Positions 28,833 through 37,842 of a stretch of 64,000 nt of DNA are shown here, piece by piece. Position 1 is the stretch's first letter, and each line of letters starts with the position of its first letter. The DNA comes from Sulfuriferula thiophila (lineage in GTDB: Bacteria; Pseudomonadota; Gammaproteobacteria; Burkholderiales; Sulfuriferulaceae). The position numbers and the translations under genes are program-made. The DNA lies in NCBI RefSeq assembly GCF_003864975.1, contig NZ_BHGL01000006.1, positions 124,001 through 188,000 on the forward strand. The letters are read 5' to 3'. The notes beneath the pieces are model-generated. The model searched no databases and was not told the DNA's origin. It saw only the letters and a program-made list of their open reading frames with translations.

Positions 28833-29597
28833 ATGAATAAGTTGTTTAACCGCGTGCCTGAAATTACCCTGTTTTTCTGGGTAATCAAAATCATGGCAAC
28901 GACAGTCGGCGAAACCGCCGCGGATTTCCTGTCATTTACCATGAAGCTGGGGCTGATTAATACATCCTGGGTGATGAGTGGTTTGCTGGTGTTTGCGTTG
29001 CTGGTTCAGTTCAAATTAAAGCGTTATGTGCCCATTAGTTACTGGCTGGTGGTGGTCATGGTTAGTGTGGTCGGCACCCTGATTACGGATAACCTGGTGG
29101 ATAATCTGGGCGTGAGTCTGGTTACAATTACCGTGTTATTCAGTATCGCTTTGGCTGCCGTGTTTGCGCTGTGGTACGCGAGTGAGAAAACCTTGTCGAT
29201 ACACAGCATTTACACCGCCAAACGTGAATTGTTTTACTGGGCAGCGATCTTGTTTACCTTTGCGCTGGGGACGGCGGCAGGTGATTTGGTGGCCGAGCAT
29301 CTGGCAGTGGGGTACGCATTATCTGCGGTGATGTTTGGTGCTGTCATAGCCATAATCACGCTGGCTCATTATCGCTTTAAACTGAATGCGGTATTGGCAT
29401 TCTGGCTGGCTTACATACTGACTCGCCCATTTGGCGCCTCCATGGGTGATTTGCTGTCGCAGCCTGTCAATGTGGGTGGCTTGGGTTTAGGGACTGTCGG
29501 AACCAGTGGCGTTTTTCTTGGCGCTATTGTTATTTTGATTGCATACTTAACCATGCAGCAAAAACAGCAACTGCTCATTGCCGATTCGGCTGAGTGA
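28833..29597 (+). CDS. COG4705-type integral membrane protein
   Basis: 254-residue inner-membrane protein with seven or so hydrophobic segments. It has an internally repeated pattern: EITLFFWVIKIMATTVGETAADF near the start echoes ELFYWAAILFTFALGTAAGDL in the middle and LTRPFGASMGD late on. Each repeat carries a conserved acidic residue in or beside a membrane span. The family is widespread but its function is not established; the repeat architecture would suit a transporter. It is directly followed by a two-component system. A second, broken paralogue lies at 43907-44665. Confidence 0.82.
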   Translation: MNKLFNRVPEITLFFWVIKIMATTVGETAADFLSFTMKLGLINTSWVMSGLLVFALLVQFKLKRYVPISYWLVVVMVSVVGTLITDNLVDNLGVSLVTITVLFSIALAAVFALWYASEKTLSIHSIYTAKRELFYWAAILFTFALGTAAGDLVAEHLAVGYALSAVMFGAVIAIITLAHYRFKLNAVLAFWLAYILTRPFGASMGDLLSQPVNVGGLGLGTVGTSGVFLGAIVILIAYLTMQQKQQLLIADSAE

Positions 29598-29618
29598 TAA
29601 TCAGGATTAAGGTCAGCC

Positions 29619-30278
29619 ATGCGTTTACTGTTGGTAGAGGATGATGCAATGATAGGCGAGAGCCTGCACGAGGCGCTGGTCAGCGAAAACTATGCCGTGG
29701 ACTGGGTGCGTGATGGGCGCAGTGCCGAGCTGGCGCTGGATAACGGTGTGTATGATCTGTTGCTGCTGGACCTGGGGTTGCCGAAGAAACAGGGCTTGCA
29801 GGTGTTAAGCGAGTATCGGCAGCGTGGCGGTATGTTGCCGGTGCTGATTATTACGGCGCGTGATGCCACGGCGGACAGGGTGAGCGGTCTGGATGCGGGG
29901 GCGGACGATTATCTGGTCAAACCGTTTGATCTGGATGAGCTGTTTGCCCGTGTGCGTGCGCTGTTGCGTCGTCAGGCGGGGCGTGCCCAGCCGGTAATTG
30001 CATATGGCGGGGTGACGCTCAACCCGGCAAGTCGGGAGGTGTTTCTGAATGGTAACGTGCTGAATTTGTCTGCGCGTGAGTTTGCCCTGTTGCAAGCCTT
30101 GCTCGATCCGCCCGAGCGGGTGCTGTCACTGGCCGAGCTGGAAGAAAAGCTCTACGGCTGGGATCAGGAAATCGGCAGCAATGCGGTCGAAGTCTACATA
30201 CATCACCTGCGTAAAAAACTCGGCACCGACTTCATACGCAATGTGCGCGGTGTAGGTTATAAAGTGGCGGCAGCATGA
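29619..30278 (+). CDS. QseB/PmrA-like two-component response regulator
   Basis: OmpR-family regulator (219 aa). The receiver domain has the acidic pocket VEDD, the phospho-Asp in LLLLDLGLPKK and the Lys in DYLVKPFDLDEL. The C-terminal winged helix has LSAREFALLQAL and SNAVEVYIHHLRKKLG, close to the QseB/TctD/PmrA branch. It lies 21 bases after the COG4705 gene and overlaps its kinase by 4 bases. The TTAAG tandem repeat upstream of the operon is the type of site such regulators bind, suggesting autoregulation. Confidence 0.9.
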   Translation: MRLLLVEDDAMIGESLHEALVSENYAVDWVRDGRSAELALDNGVYDLLLLDLGLPKKQGLQVLSEYRQRGGMLPVLIITARDATADRVSGLDAGADDYLVKPFDLDELFARVRALLRRQAGRAQPVIAYGGVTLNPASREVFLNGNVLNLSAREFALLQALLDPPERVLSLAELEEKLYGWDQEIGSNAVEVYIHHLRKKLGTDFIRNVRGVGYKVAAA

Positions 30279-31567
30279 ATTCGATCCGGCAACGCCTGCT
30301 GCTCTGGCTCATCGTCGGCATGCTGATCAGCACAGGCATCGCGGGCTTGAGCATGTACTGGCTGGCGCAGGATGAGGCGAATGAGCTATTCGATTACCAG
30401 ATCAAGCAAATCGCGTTGTCATTGCCGGGTCGTAGTCAGTTGCCTGCGGTAACAGCGGGCGATGAAGATCCCGAGGAAGATAATGTTATTCAGGTGTGGG
30501 ATGCCCAGGGCAAGCTGTTGTTCGTATCCTATCCGTCACGGGCTTTGCCCCGTTATGCCGCAACTGGCCTGCATACGGTGAATTACCAGCAGCAGCCCTG
30601 GCGGTTGTACAGCACACAGCGGCGTGGGCAATACATTCAGGTTGCGCAACCCATGATGGTGCGCGAGGAATTGGCGGCAGCACTGGCGGTGCGCATGCTG
30701 ATGCCGTTTTTCGTGCTTATTCCGCTGCTGGCCGGGCTGATCTGGTGGTCAGTGGGACGCAGCTTGCGTCCCATGCAAACAGTTACCACCGCTTTAGCAA
30801 CGCGGCATGCCGATGCCATGCAGCCGCTGGATGAAACCAATTTGCCGCAAGAAATTAAACCCATGGTCATTGCCCTCAATCAATTGCTCATGCGCTTGAA
30901 TCAGGCCATGCAGGCGCAACGGGCATTTGTTGCCGATGCTGCACATGAGTTACGCAGTCCGTTGACCGCGCTTAAATTGCAGTTGCAATTGACTGAACGC
31001 GCTGCCAGCGACGAGCAACGGGCAATTGCGTTTACCAAGCTTAACCAGCGTCTGGATCGCAGTATTCATCTGGTGCAGCAGTTGCTGACGCTGGCGCGTA
31101 GCGAACCGCGTCTGGAGCAGGCGAATTTTGTAACCGTTGATTTAAGCGCATTGGCGCAGGAAGTCGCACAGGATTTCATGCCCCTGGCCGAGGCACATCA
31201 AACCGACTTGCAGCTTGAGGTGCAACCTGACGTTCTGGTGTTGGGGCAGCAGGCAGATTTGCGTACCCTGATCAGCAATCTGGTTGATAATGCCATTCGT
31301 TATACGCCTGATGCAGGGCAAGTCCGTATTTACGTCAGTCGTGAAGCAGGGCAAGCCGTGTTGCGCGTGATGGATAATGGCAGCGGCATTCCCGCGCAAG
31401 AACGGGAGCGTGTGTTTGATCGTTTCTATCGGCGCGAAGGCACGGAAGTAACCGGCAGTGGCCTGGGGCTGGCCATCGTGCGCAATATTGCCGAAGTGCA
31501 TCATGCGGAACTAGGGCTGTCAGATAATTCAAATGGCTCGGGATTGATAGTGACGGTTACCTTTTAG
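30275..31567 (+). CDS. QseC-like sensor histidine kinase
   Basis: Sensor kinase (430 aa). The first membrane span is LLLWLIVGMLISTGIAGLS. A periplasmic domain of about 120 residues includes an acidic stretch GDEDPEEDN. The second span, MPFFVLIPLLAGLIWWSVG, lies near residues 145-165. The H-box is FVADAAHELRSPLTAL, characteristic of the QseC/TctE branch, with N-box NLVDNAIRY and G-box SGLGLAI. Its ligand cannot be told from sequence. The acidic periplasmic stretch could bind a metal ion or a cationic compound, as in PmrB; that is speculative. Confidence 0.9.
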   Translation: MNSIRQRLLLWLIVGMLISTGIAGLSMYWLAQDEANELFDYQIKQIALSLPGRSQLPAVTAGDEDPEEDNVIQVWDAQGKLLFVSYPSRALPRYAATGLHTVNYQQQPWRLYSTQRRGQYIQVAQPMMVREELAAALAVRMLMPFFVLIPLLAGLIWWSVGRSLRPMQTVTTALATRHADAMQPLDETNLPQEIKPMVIALNQLLMRLNQAMQAQRAFVADAAHELRSPLTALKLQLQLTERAASDEQRAIAFTKLNQRLDRSIHLVQQLLTLARSEPRLEQANFVTVDLSALAQEVAQDFMPLAEAHQTDLQLEVQPDVLVLGQQADLRTLISNLVDNAIRYTPDAGQVRIYVSREAGQAVLRVMDNGSGIPAQERERVFDRFYRREGTEVTGSGLGLAIVRNIAEVHHAELGLSDNSNGSGLIVTVTF

Positions 31568-31916
31568 TTATAGCGTTGCCTGCCCGAGCGCTTCATGCAA
31601 GCATGATTGCCATGAATACAGATAACTCCGCTGAGCAGCTTGCGGCAAGCAAGCCCACTCCAGATTAAATTCCGGACTCTGCCTCCATTTTTTATCTACT
31701 TTCGTCATGTCGCAACTATAACTACATAATTTCTAAAACTTTTCCAAAGTGAGCGTGTCTGTCATATGCAATCTCTATTCTAGCAACGATATCTGTCGTT
31801 TTTAGGGTCTGTTTGCTCCAAGGCCGCGTATCTATTGCGGACTAAAGCCGAAGCAATCATCTGTAAGTAACGGGAATCGAAACAAGCCGACAGGCACTTC
31901 CCGGAGAGAGGACGCA
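31568..31916. other. Gene-free stretch before the glucoamylase gene
   Basis: No gene, clear terminator or strong promoter match was found in these 349 bases. The stretch becomes AT-rich around 31670-31800 and ends with a GGAGAGAGGA ribosome-binding site for the glucoamylase. Confidence 0.5.
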
Positions 31917-34292
31917 ATGGAAAGTCACATCCCGCAGCCTTCTGGAAAAGCCCCTGCATCATCTTTGCCTAACCTACGCTGGACATCCGCACGCAAAGAT
32001 ATGGTTGGTACTACGCTTGGCGCTTCGCGTCTGTGGTTTAGCGTAGCGCAGGGCATTATCAGCGAAGTATATTACCCTCGTCTTGACATCCCACAAGTGA
32101 AGGATCTGGGCTTTATCGTCGCTGACGGCCAAGGTTTCTGGCAAGAGCTTAGTAGCCTGCCTGGCTACACGCTGGAATTCGTAGCGCCGGGTATCCCAGT
32201 GCTGACCATCCATCACCGGCACGCGCTGTTCAATTTGCAATTGCGGATATGTCCTGATCCACAGCGCGATGTTCTGTTGCTGGATATTGTGCTGGAGGGT
32301 GATGAAGCGTTACGACCTTATCTACTTGCCGCACCACGGTTGGGTGGGGATGCTGACAATAATTGTGCGTGGGTGGATAGGTGGGAAGGGCGACCTTTGC
32401 TGTGGGCGGAGCAGGGGCCGTTTGGATTGGCGTTGATGTGCACTGATGCCAAAGGCTGGTCCGGCTTTGGCGCACTTTCAGTAGGCAGCGTCGGGAAAAG
32501 TGACCTTTGGCAGGATTTTGATCGTAACCAGAAAATGACCTGGCATTATGCCGAAACCGAACCTGGTGAAGTATCCCTTGGGGGTGAACTACCGCGTCGC
32601 TGCACGTTAGCGTTGGGGTTGGGGAGTAGTAAAGAAGCTGCAGCTACCTTGGCATGGAGCGCTTTGATGCAGGGGTTTGACTCGGCCTGGCAAGCGCAGT
32701 GTGCGGACTGGAGTGAATGGCAGAAAGGCTGGCAACCACCGCCTAAGCTTGCCGTTTTGTCAGAACCAGTGAAGCAATTGTTGCTACGCTCCGAGAGCGT
32801 ACTCAAAGTGCATCAGGATCACACTTATCCTGGCGCAGCGGTTGCCAGTCTGTCAGTACCATGGGGCGCATCCAGCTCAAGTCGCGGTGGTTACCATCTG
32901 GTGTGGTCACGTGATCTGGTTGAAACGGCGGGTGCATTATTGGCCATGGACAAAATTGAGGAAGTGCAGAATATATTGTGCTACTTGATGGCCACGCAAC
33001 AGACCGACGGCCACTGGCTGCAGAATCAGTGGCTAGGCGGCAAACCTTTCTGGCAGGGCATACAGCTTGATGAAACAGCTTTTCCAGTGCTGCTGATTGC
33101 GGCATTGCAAGAGCGAGATGCATTGGCGCAGATGCCGGTGCATGACACGGTACGTCGGGCGCTCGATTTTATCATCCGTGAAGGTCCTGCCACTGGTCAG
33201 GATCGCTGGGAAGAAGATGCCGGTATCAATACATTCACACTGGCGGTGGCTATTGCCGCACTGGTGGAAGGAGCTGAGTTTCTGCAAGGTCGTGAGCGCG
33301 ATTGTGCGCTGATGCTCGCTGATTACTGGAATGCGCGGCTGGAAGACTGGACCTGGGTAGAAGGCACCGCGTTGGCGAGCCGGCTAGACGTGCCTGGCTA
33401 TTATTTACGCAGCACCCCTACTGATGAGCTATGCCACGAGGGCGCAAGGCATGAACATCTGCTGATCAAAAATCGCGCCATTGATCCAGATTTGGCCGCC
33501 GACGAGCAAATAGCAACTGATTTCCTGCAATTGGTACGGTATGGCCTACGCGATGCTCATGACCCGCATATTGTGGCGAGCATCACTGCCATTGATAAGT
33601 TGCTCAAAACTGATACACCCAATGGTCCGGTTTGGCATCGCTACAATGGTGATGGCTACGGTGAGAAATCGGATGGCAGTGCTTTTGATGGCAGCGGCAT
33701 TGGTCGTGGCTGGCCGTTGCTCGCAGGCGAGCGTGGTCACTATGCATTAATGGCTGGAGAAGACGCGCTTCCTTATTTAGAAGCCATGACTGCCATGACT
33801 GGGGCAGGCGGCCTTATTCCTGAGCAGGTATGGGATACCGATCCTATCCCTGCTTGGGACCTTTATCCTGGGCAGCCCAGTGGTTCAGCGATGCCGCTGG
33901 TCTGGGCGCACGCGGAATACATTAAGCTGTGCTTGAGTTATGCGCAAGGCTATCCAGTTGATCGCCCAGCGCAAACCTGGCTGCGCTATCACGGTCAGCG
34001 TCCGGACATTTCTTTTTATTTATGGCGCATGAAACAACGTCTCCGCAACTTACCTGCGGGTAAGGAGTTACGCATGCTGCTGCATGCTCATGCACGCGTG
34101 CACTGGGGAAGTAATGGCTGGCAAAATGTTGCTGATGTGGACACCGAAGACTGGGGTTTGGGGCATGTCGCTATCCTGCCAACGACGCAAATGCATCCTG
34201 GCGACACACTGGAATTTACCTTGTATTGGCTGGAAACCGGGCAATGGCAAGGTGAGGATTACCTGATTCAGATCACAGGAGAAATATCATGA
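31917..34292 (+). CDS. Glycoside hydrolase family 15 glucoamylase-like protein
   Basis: 791-residue protein. The N-terminal beta-sandwich (about residues 20-270) is followed by the (alpha/alpha)6 catalytic barrel. The barrel shows GGYHLVWSRDLVETA, the general-acid region DRWEEDAGIN and the catalytic-base region LIPEQVWDTDP, with PGQPSGSAMPLVWAHAEYI. A further C-terminal beta domain is present. GH15 enzymes release glucose from the ends of alpha-glucans. No signal peptide is visible, so it probably acts in the cytoplasm. It overlaps the next dehydrogenase by 4 bases, linking glucose release to oxidation. Confidence 0.9.
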   Translation: MESHIPQPSGKAPASSLPNLRWTSARKDMVGTTLGASRLWFSVAQGIISEVYYPRLDIPQVKDLGFIVADGQGFWQELSSLPGYTLEFVAPGIPVLTIHHRHALFNLQLRICPDPQRDVLLLDIVLEGDEALRPYLLAAPRLGGDADNNCAWVDRWEGRPLLWAEQGPFGLALMCTDAKGWSGFGALSVGSVGKSDLWQDFDRNQKMTWHYAETEPGEVSLGGELPRRCTLALGLGSSKEAAATLAWSALMQGFDSAWQAQCADWSEWQKGWQPPPKLAVLSEPVKQLLLRSESVLKVHQDHTYPGAAVASLSVPWGASSSSRGGYHLVWSRDLVETAGALLAMDKIEEVQNILCYLMATQQTDGHWLQNQWLGGKPFWQGIQLDETAFPVLLIAALQERDALAQMPVHDTVRRALDFIIREGPATGQDRWEEDAGINTFTLAVAIAALVEGAEFLQGRERDCALMLADYWNARLEDWTWVEGTALASRLDVPGYYLRSTPTDELCHEGARHEHLLIKNRAIDPDLAADEQIATDFLQLVRYGLRDAHDPHIVASITAIDKLLKTDTPNGPVWHRYNGDGYGEKSDGSAFDGSGIGRGWPLLAGERGHYALMAGEDALPYLEAMTAMTGAGGLIPEQVWDTDPIPAWDLYPGQPSGSAMPLVWAHAEYIKLCLSYAQGYPVDRPAQTWLRYHGQRPDISFYLWRMKQRLRNLPAGKELRMLLHAHARVHWGSNGWQNVADVDTEDWGLGHVAILPTTQMHPGDTLEFTLYWLETGQWQGEDYLIQITGEIS

Positions 34293-35074
34293 TGACAATT
34301 GATTTGAGTGGGCGTCGTGCACTGGTTACAGGTGCCAGTTCCGGTCTGGGTGAGGCGATTGCAATGGCTTTATCCAGCGTAGGTGCCAAAGTGGCGATTA
34401 ATTACCGGAGTGACAAAGCGGCGGCAGATGCAGTGGTGGCGCGCATTGTGCAGCAAGGTGGCGAGGCACAAGCATTTCAGGCTGATATTTCAGTGATCGA
34501 AGAGGTATCACGGCTTTTCGCTGAGGTCGGTGCAGCCTTTGGCGGGCTGGATATCCTGGTCAACAATGCCGGCATGGATGGCGGCGCTGCAAATTGTGCC
34601 GACAGCGATCCTGAGCAATGGGCGCGTGTTATTACCGTTGATCTGCAAGGTTCTTACTACTGCGCACGTCAGGCGTTGCAATGGATGCTGCCGCAAAAAA
34701 GCGGGGTCATTATTAACATTACATCGGTGCATGAGTTTATTCCGTGGTCGGGTTATAGCGCTTACACCAGTGCTAAAGCCGGGCTTTCTATGTTCACCAA
34801 AACCCTGGCGCAGGAAGTGGCCGCGCAAGGTGTCCGCGTGCTGGCCATTGCGCCTGGGGCAATCAAAACGCCGATTAACGCCAGCGTCTGGCAAGATACA
34901 CAAGGGTTGGCCGACCTGGATCAGAAAATTGCCATGGGTCGCATGGGTGAACCGAATGAAATCGGCCAGGTTGCTGCTTTTTTAGCCAGTGACCTCGCCA
35001 GTTACATTACCGGAACCAGCATTGCAGTGGATGGTGGCATGCTGATCTACCCAGACTTCCGCCACGGAGGTTAA
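34289..35074 (+). CDS. SDR-family dehydrogenase, possible glucose 1-dehydrogenase
   Basis: Classical short-chain dehydrogenase (261 aa). The Rossmann motif ALVTGASSGLGEAIA is at the start, NNAG follows at about residues 91-94, and the catalytic Tyr/Lys are in YSAYTSAKAG after a Ser in NITSVHE. The C-terminus SYITGTSIAVDGGM is typical of the glucose 1-dehydrogenase/3-ketoacyl-reductase group. Overlap with the glucoamylase gene and a GMC oxidoreductase 2 bases downstream suggest that glucose or a derivative is the substrate. Exact activity is inferred from context. Confidence 0.82.
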   Translation: MMTIDLSGRRALVTGASSGLGEAIAMALSSVGAKVAINYRSDKAAADAVVARIVQQGGEAQAFQADISVIEEVSRLFAEVGAAFGGLDILVNNAGMDGGAANCADSDPEQWARVITVDLQGSYYCARQALQWMLPQKSGVIINITSVHEFIPWSGYSAYTSAKAGLSMFTKTLAQEVAAQGVRVLAIAPGAIKTPINASVWQDTQGLADLDQKIAMGRMGEPNEIGQVAAFLASDLASYITGTSIAVDGGMLIYPDFRHGG

Positions 35075-35075
35075 A

Positions 35076-36638
35076 GTGGCAGATACTATGGATGCCGATT
35101 TGATCATTATTGGCACCGGTGCAGGTGGCGGTACGCTGGCTCGTGCACTGGCACCCAGCGGCATTTCCATACTGGTGCTGGAGCGCGGAGATTTTCTGCC
35201 GAGGGAAAAAGCCAACTGGCAGGCAGAAGCGGTATTTCATGCCCACCGCTACCATACGCAGGAACGCTGGCGCGATGGCAGCGGACGCTCATTTCAACCG
35301 GTCACCGGCTATCATGTTGGTGGTAATACCAAGCTTTATGGCGCAGCAGTGTTGCGCCGCCGCAACGAAGATTTTGTTGCGCGCAACCATGTTGACGGTA
35401 GCACGCCAGACTGGCCGATAAGCTATGCAGATTTGAGTTCGCACTACGATGAAGCGGAGCACTGGTATCACGCACATGGTCTTGCTGGCGCTGATCCCAC
35501 CGAGCCGCTACGTGGTAACTATCCTTACCCGCCATTCACACATGAACCCTACATGGCTGATGTCGTACGTCAGTTGGAAAGAGCTGGGCTGCATCCGTTT
35601 CCGCTGCCGCTGGCGCTGAATCGGGACGAAGCTAATCCACAGCTAAGTGCATGCATACGCTGCGACAGCTGCGATGGTTTTCCGTGTATGTTGCATGCCA
35701 AGGGCGACGCAGAAACTTGCGGTATCCTCCCGGCATTGCAGTACGCCAATGTTCGTATTTTGACCGGTATTCGGGTGCGGAAACTCCTCACCAATCCCAA
35801 AGGCAGCCGTGTGGAAAGTGTGGAGGCAGAAAGTCCGCAGGGCGCACGGCGTTTCCATGCCCGCGTGGTGGTAGTGGCCGCGGGTGCCATCAATTCGGCT
35901 GCGCTGCTACTTGCCTCGGCCAACGCACTGCATCCGCGAGGGCTGGCTAATGGCAGCGACCAGTTGGGACGTAACTACATGTGCCATCTCAACAGTGCCT
36001 GTATTGCTATCGATCCACGTCGCATCAATCCTACCGTGTTCCAGAAAACTATCGCCATCAACGATTTTTACAATACTTCGGGTAAAGCAGATTTTCCATT
36101 CCCGCTTGGTCATATTCAAAATCTCGGTAAGGTTACACCGGCTATCCTCAAAGCGCAGCGCCCGTTTTTTCCCTGGCCGTTGGCACGTTGGGCGGCAGAG
36201 CATTCGGTGGATTGGTGGCTGACTACTGAAGACCTGCCCCGCTCTGACAACCGGGTATCCCTGGATGCCGACGGCAGTATACGGCTGCATTACCAGCCGA
36301 CCAATGAGGCGGCTCATAAGCGGTTGGTCGGTGGCTGGAAAAATATCCTGAAACGGCTTGGCTATCCGCTCGTTTTCACCCAGCGCATGGGTATCGAAGC
36401 TGTGGCGCATCAGGTTGGCACGGCGCGTTTTGGCACCGACCCAGGGCAAAGCGTGCTCGATATTAATTGCAAGGCGCACGAGCTGGACAACTTGTATGTG
36501 GTGGACGCATCGTTCATGCCCTCCATTTCTGCCGTCAATCCATCGCTGACGATTATGGCTAACGCGCTACGTGTCGGTGTGCATCTGCGTCAGCGTTTCG
36601 CCCAGGGTGACTGGAAAATCCAGCTTGAAAATGGTTAA
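35076..36638 (+). CDS. GMC-family FAD-dependent oxidoreductase
   Basis: 520-residue flavoenzyme. The FAD-binding start is LIIIGTGAGGGTLARAL with a following LVLERG. A cysteine-rich insert CIRCDSCDGFPC lies near residues 192-203 and could bind a metal or Fe-S cofactor or form disulfides. The C-terminal GMC domain has HQVGTARFG and a final NPSLTIMANALR. The start is a GTG with GGAGG five bases upstream. It is probably a sugar or alcohol dehydrogenase acting after the SDR enzyme. It overlaps the MFS gene by 8 bases. Confidence 0.84.
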   Translation: MADTMDADLIIIGTGAGGGTLARALAPSGISILVLERGDFLPREKANWQAEAVFHAHRYHTQERWRDGSGRSFQPVTGYHVGGNTKLYGAAVLRRRNEDFVARNHVDGSTPDWPISYADLSSHYDEAEHWYHAHGLAGADPTEPLRGNYPYPPFTHEPYMADVVRQLERAGLHPFPLPLALNRDEANPQLSACIRCDSCDGFPCMLHAKGDAETCGILPALQYANVRILTGIRVRKLLTNPKGSRVESVEAESPQGARRFHARVVVVAAGAINSAALLLASANALHPRGLANGSDQLGRNYMCHLNSACIAIDPRRINPTVFQKTIAINDFYNTSGKADFPFPLGHIQNLGKVTPAILKAQRPFFPWPLARWAAEHSVDWWLTTEDLPRSDNRVSLDADGSIRLHYQPTNEAAHKRLVGGWKNILKRLGYPLVFTQRMGIEAVAHQVGTARFGTDPGQSVLDINCKAHELDNLYVVDASFMPSISAVNPSLTIMANALRVGVHLRQRFAQGDWKIQLENG

Positions 36639-37770
36639 GCTCAGTGCTGTTGCAGTCTATACAGCAGGTTTTCTGCAGGGGTGCGCGTTTGTTCTGATCC
36701 CTGCACTCGGCACCATTCTGGCCGCCGCACCCTATCACCTCTCTAGCACTGCTTATGGCGTGCTGTTTCTGCCGCAAACGCTGGGCGCCATCTTTGGCGC
36801 GCTCAGCGCTGAAACGTTACAAAAACGCATTGGCAGTCATGGCTTGTTCCGTACTGGCGTTGCCGCAAATGTGATTGCCTTGCTCTTGCTGGCTGGCGCA
36901 GCCTATAGCAGCGGTACATTGGCACATGCGTTGCTGTTGCTGGAAACGCTATTCCTGGGTGTAGGTTTCGGCTTGACATTAGCGGCTGTTAATCACTACG
37001 CTGCACTGTTGTTCCCCCGCACTGCGACTATGGCAGTCACGCTGCTTAATGCCGGCATTGGTGGCGCTACCGCGCTTTCTCCGCTTATCCTGCATGGCAT
37101 CGCTAGCTGGAGTAATTGGGGTGTATGGCCACTCATGCTGGCTGTCGGATTTGTGTTAGTGCTAATGCTGCCATTGCCGGCGAGTACAGCCCAAACAGGT
37201 GCATCCCCGCGCTGGCAAAGATCTATGCTGTTGTTTGCGCTGGCTGTATTTATCTATGCCATTGGCGAAGGCATCTTTGGTAGTTGGGCCAATATTTACA
37301 TTAGTGTGAATAAGTCGCTGCCTGCGCATATCGGTGCACTGGCGCTTTCTGCATTCTGGGGCAGTATGACGTTATTCCGTATTCTATTGGCGCTGGTGCC
37401 GGAGCGGATAATTCCACAGCGCTGGATTTATCTGGCAGCACCGCTTGGCATGGGTGTCTGTTTTGCCGTGTTGCCATTTCTTTCCAGTGCTTGGGTTTTG
37501 GTCGGTGCATTTGCTATAGCAGGTGCTGCTTGCAGTGTCTATTTCCCGTTTTCCATGTCGTATGGACTGACGGCTTTTTCCGGGCAACAAACACGTATGG
37601 CTGGCTTGATGGTGGCTGCATTGATGGCCGGTGAGGGTATAGGCTCGTTTGCACTTGGGCCATTGCAAAGTCTGGTGAGCCTGGAACATATTTATTTGTT
37701 TGCGACCTTGCTGGCGCTGCCGTTGTTTGTGTTGGGCTGGCGCATCTCATTGCCACCTAAAATGGGTTAA
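36631..37770 (+). CDS. MFS transporter
   Basis: Major facilitator transporter (379 aa) with about twelve hydrophobic segments. It starts VKLSAVAVYTAGFLQGCAF and ends LPLFVLGWRISLPPK. The ATG at 36631 inside the end of the GMC gene was chosen; the frame opens 60 bases earlier, but those residues are polar and look like read-through. Position in the glucoamylase cluster suggests transport of a sugar, sugar acid or related product. The direction of transport cannot be decided. Confidence 0.82.
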   Translation: MVKLSAVAVYTAGFLQGCAFVLIPALGTILAAAPYHLSSTAYGVLFLPQTLGAIFGALSAETLQKRIGSHGLFRTGVAANVIALLLLAGAAYSSGTLAHALLLLETLFLGVGFGLTLAAVNHYAALLFPRTATMAVTLLNAGIGGATALSPLILHGIASWSNWGVWPLMLAVGFVLVLMLPLPASTAQTGASPRWQRSMLLFALAVFIYAIGEGIFGSWANIYISVNKSLPAHIGALALSAFWGSMTLFRILLALVPERIIPQRWIYLAAPLGMGVCFAVLPFLSSAWVLVGAFAIAGAACSVYFPFSMSYGLTAFSGQQTRMAGLMVAALMAGEGIGSFALGPLQSLVSLEHIYLFATLLALPLFVLGWRISLPPKMG

Positions 37771-37842
37771 GTGTATTGTCAGTTTGCATGGCGCAACATC
37801 AATATGCCGCTGGATTGTGTTCTACACATCAGGATGATGACT

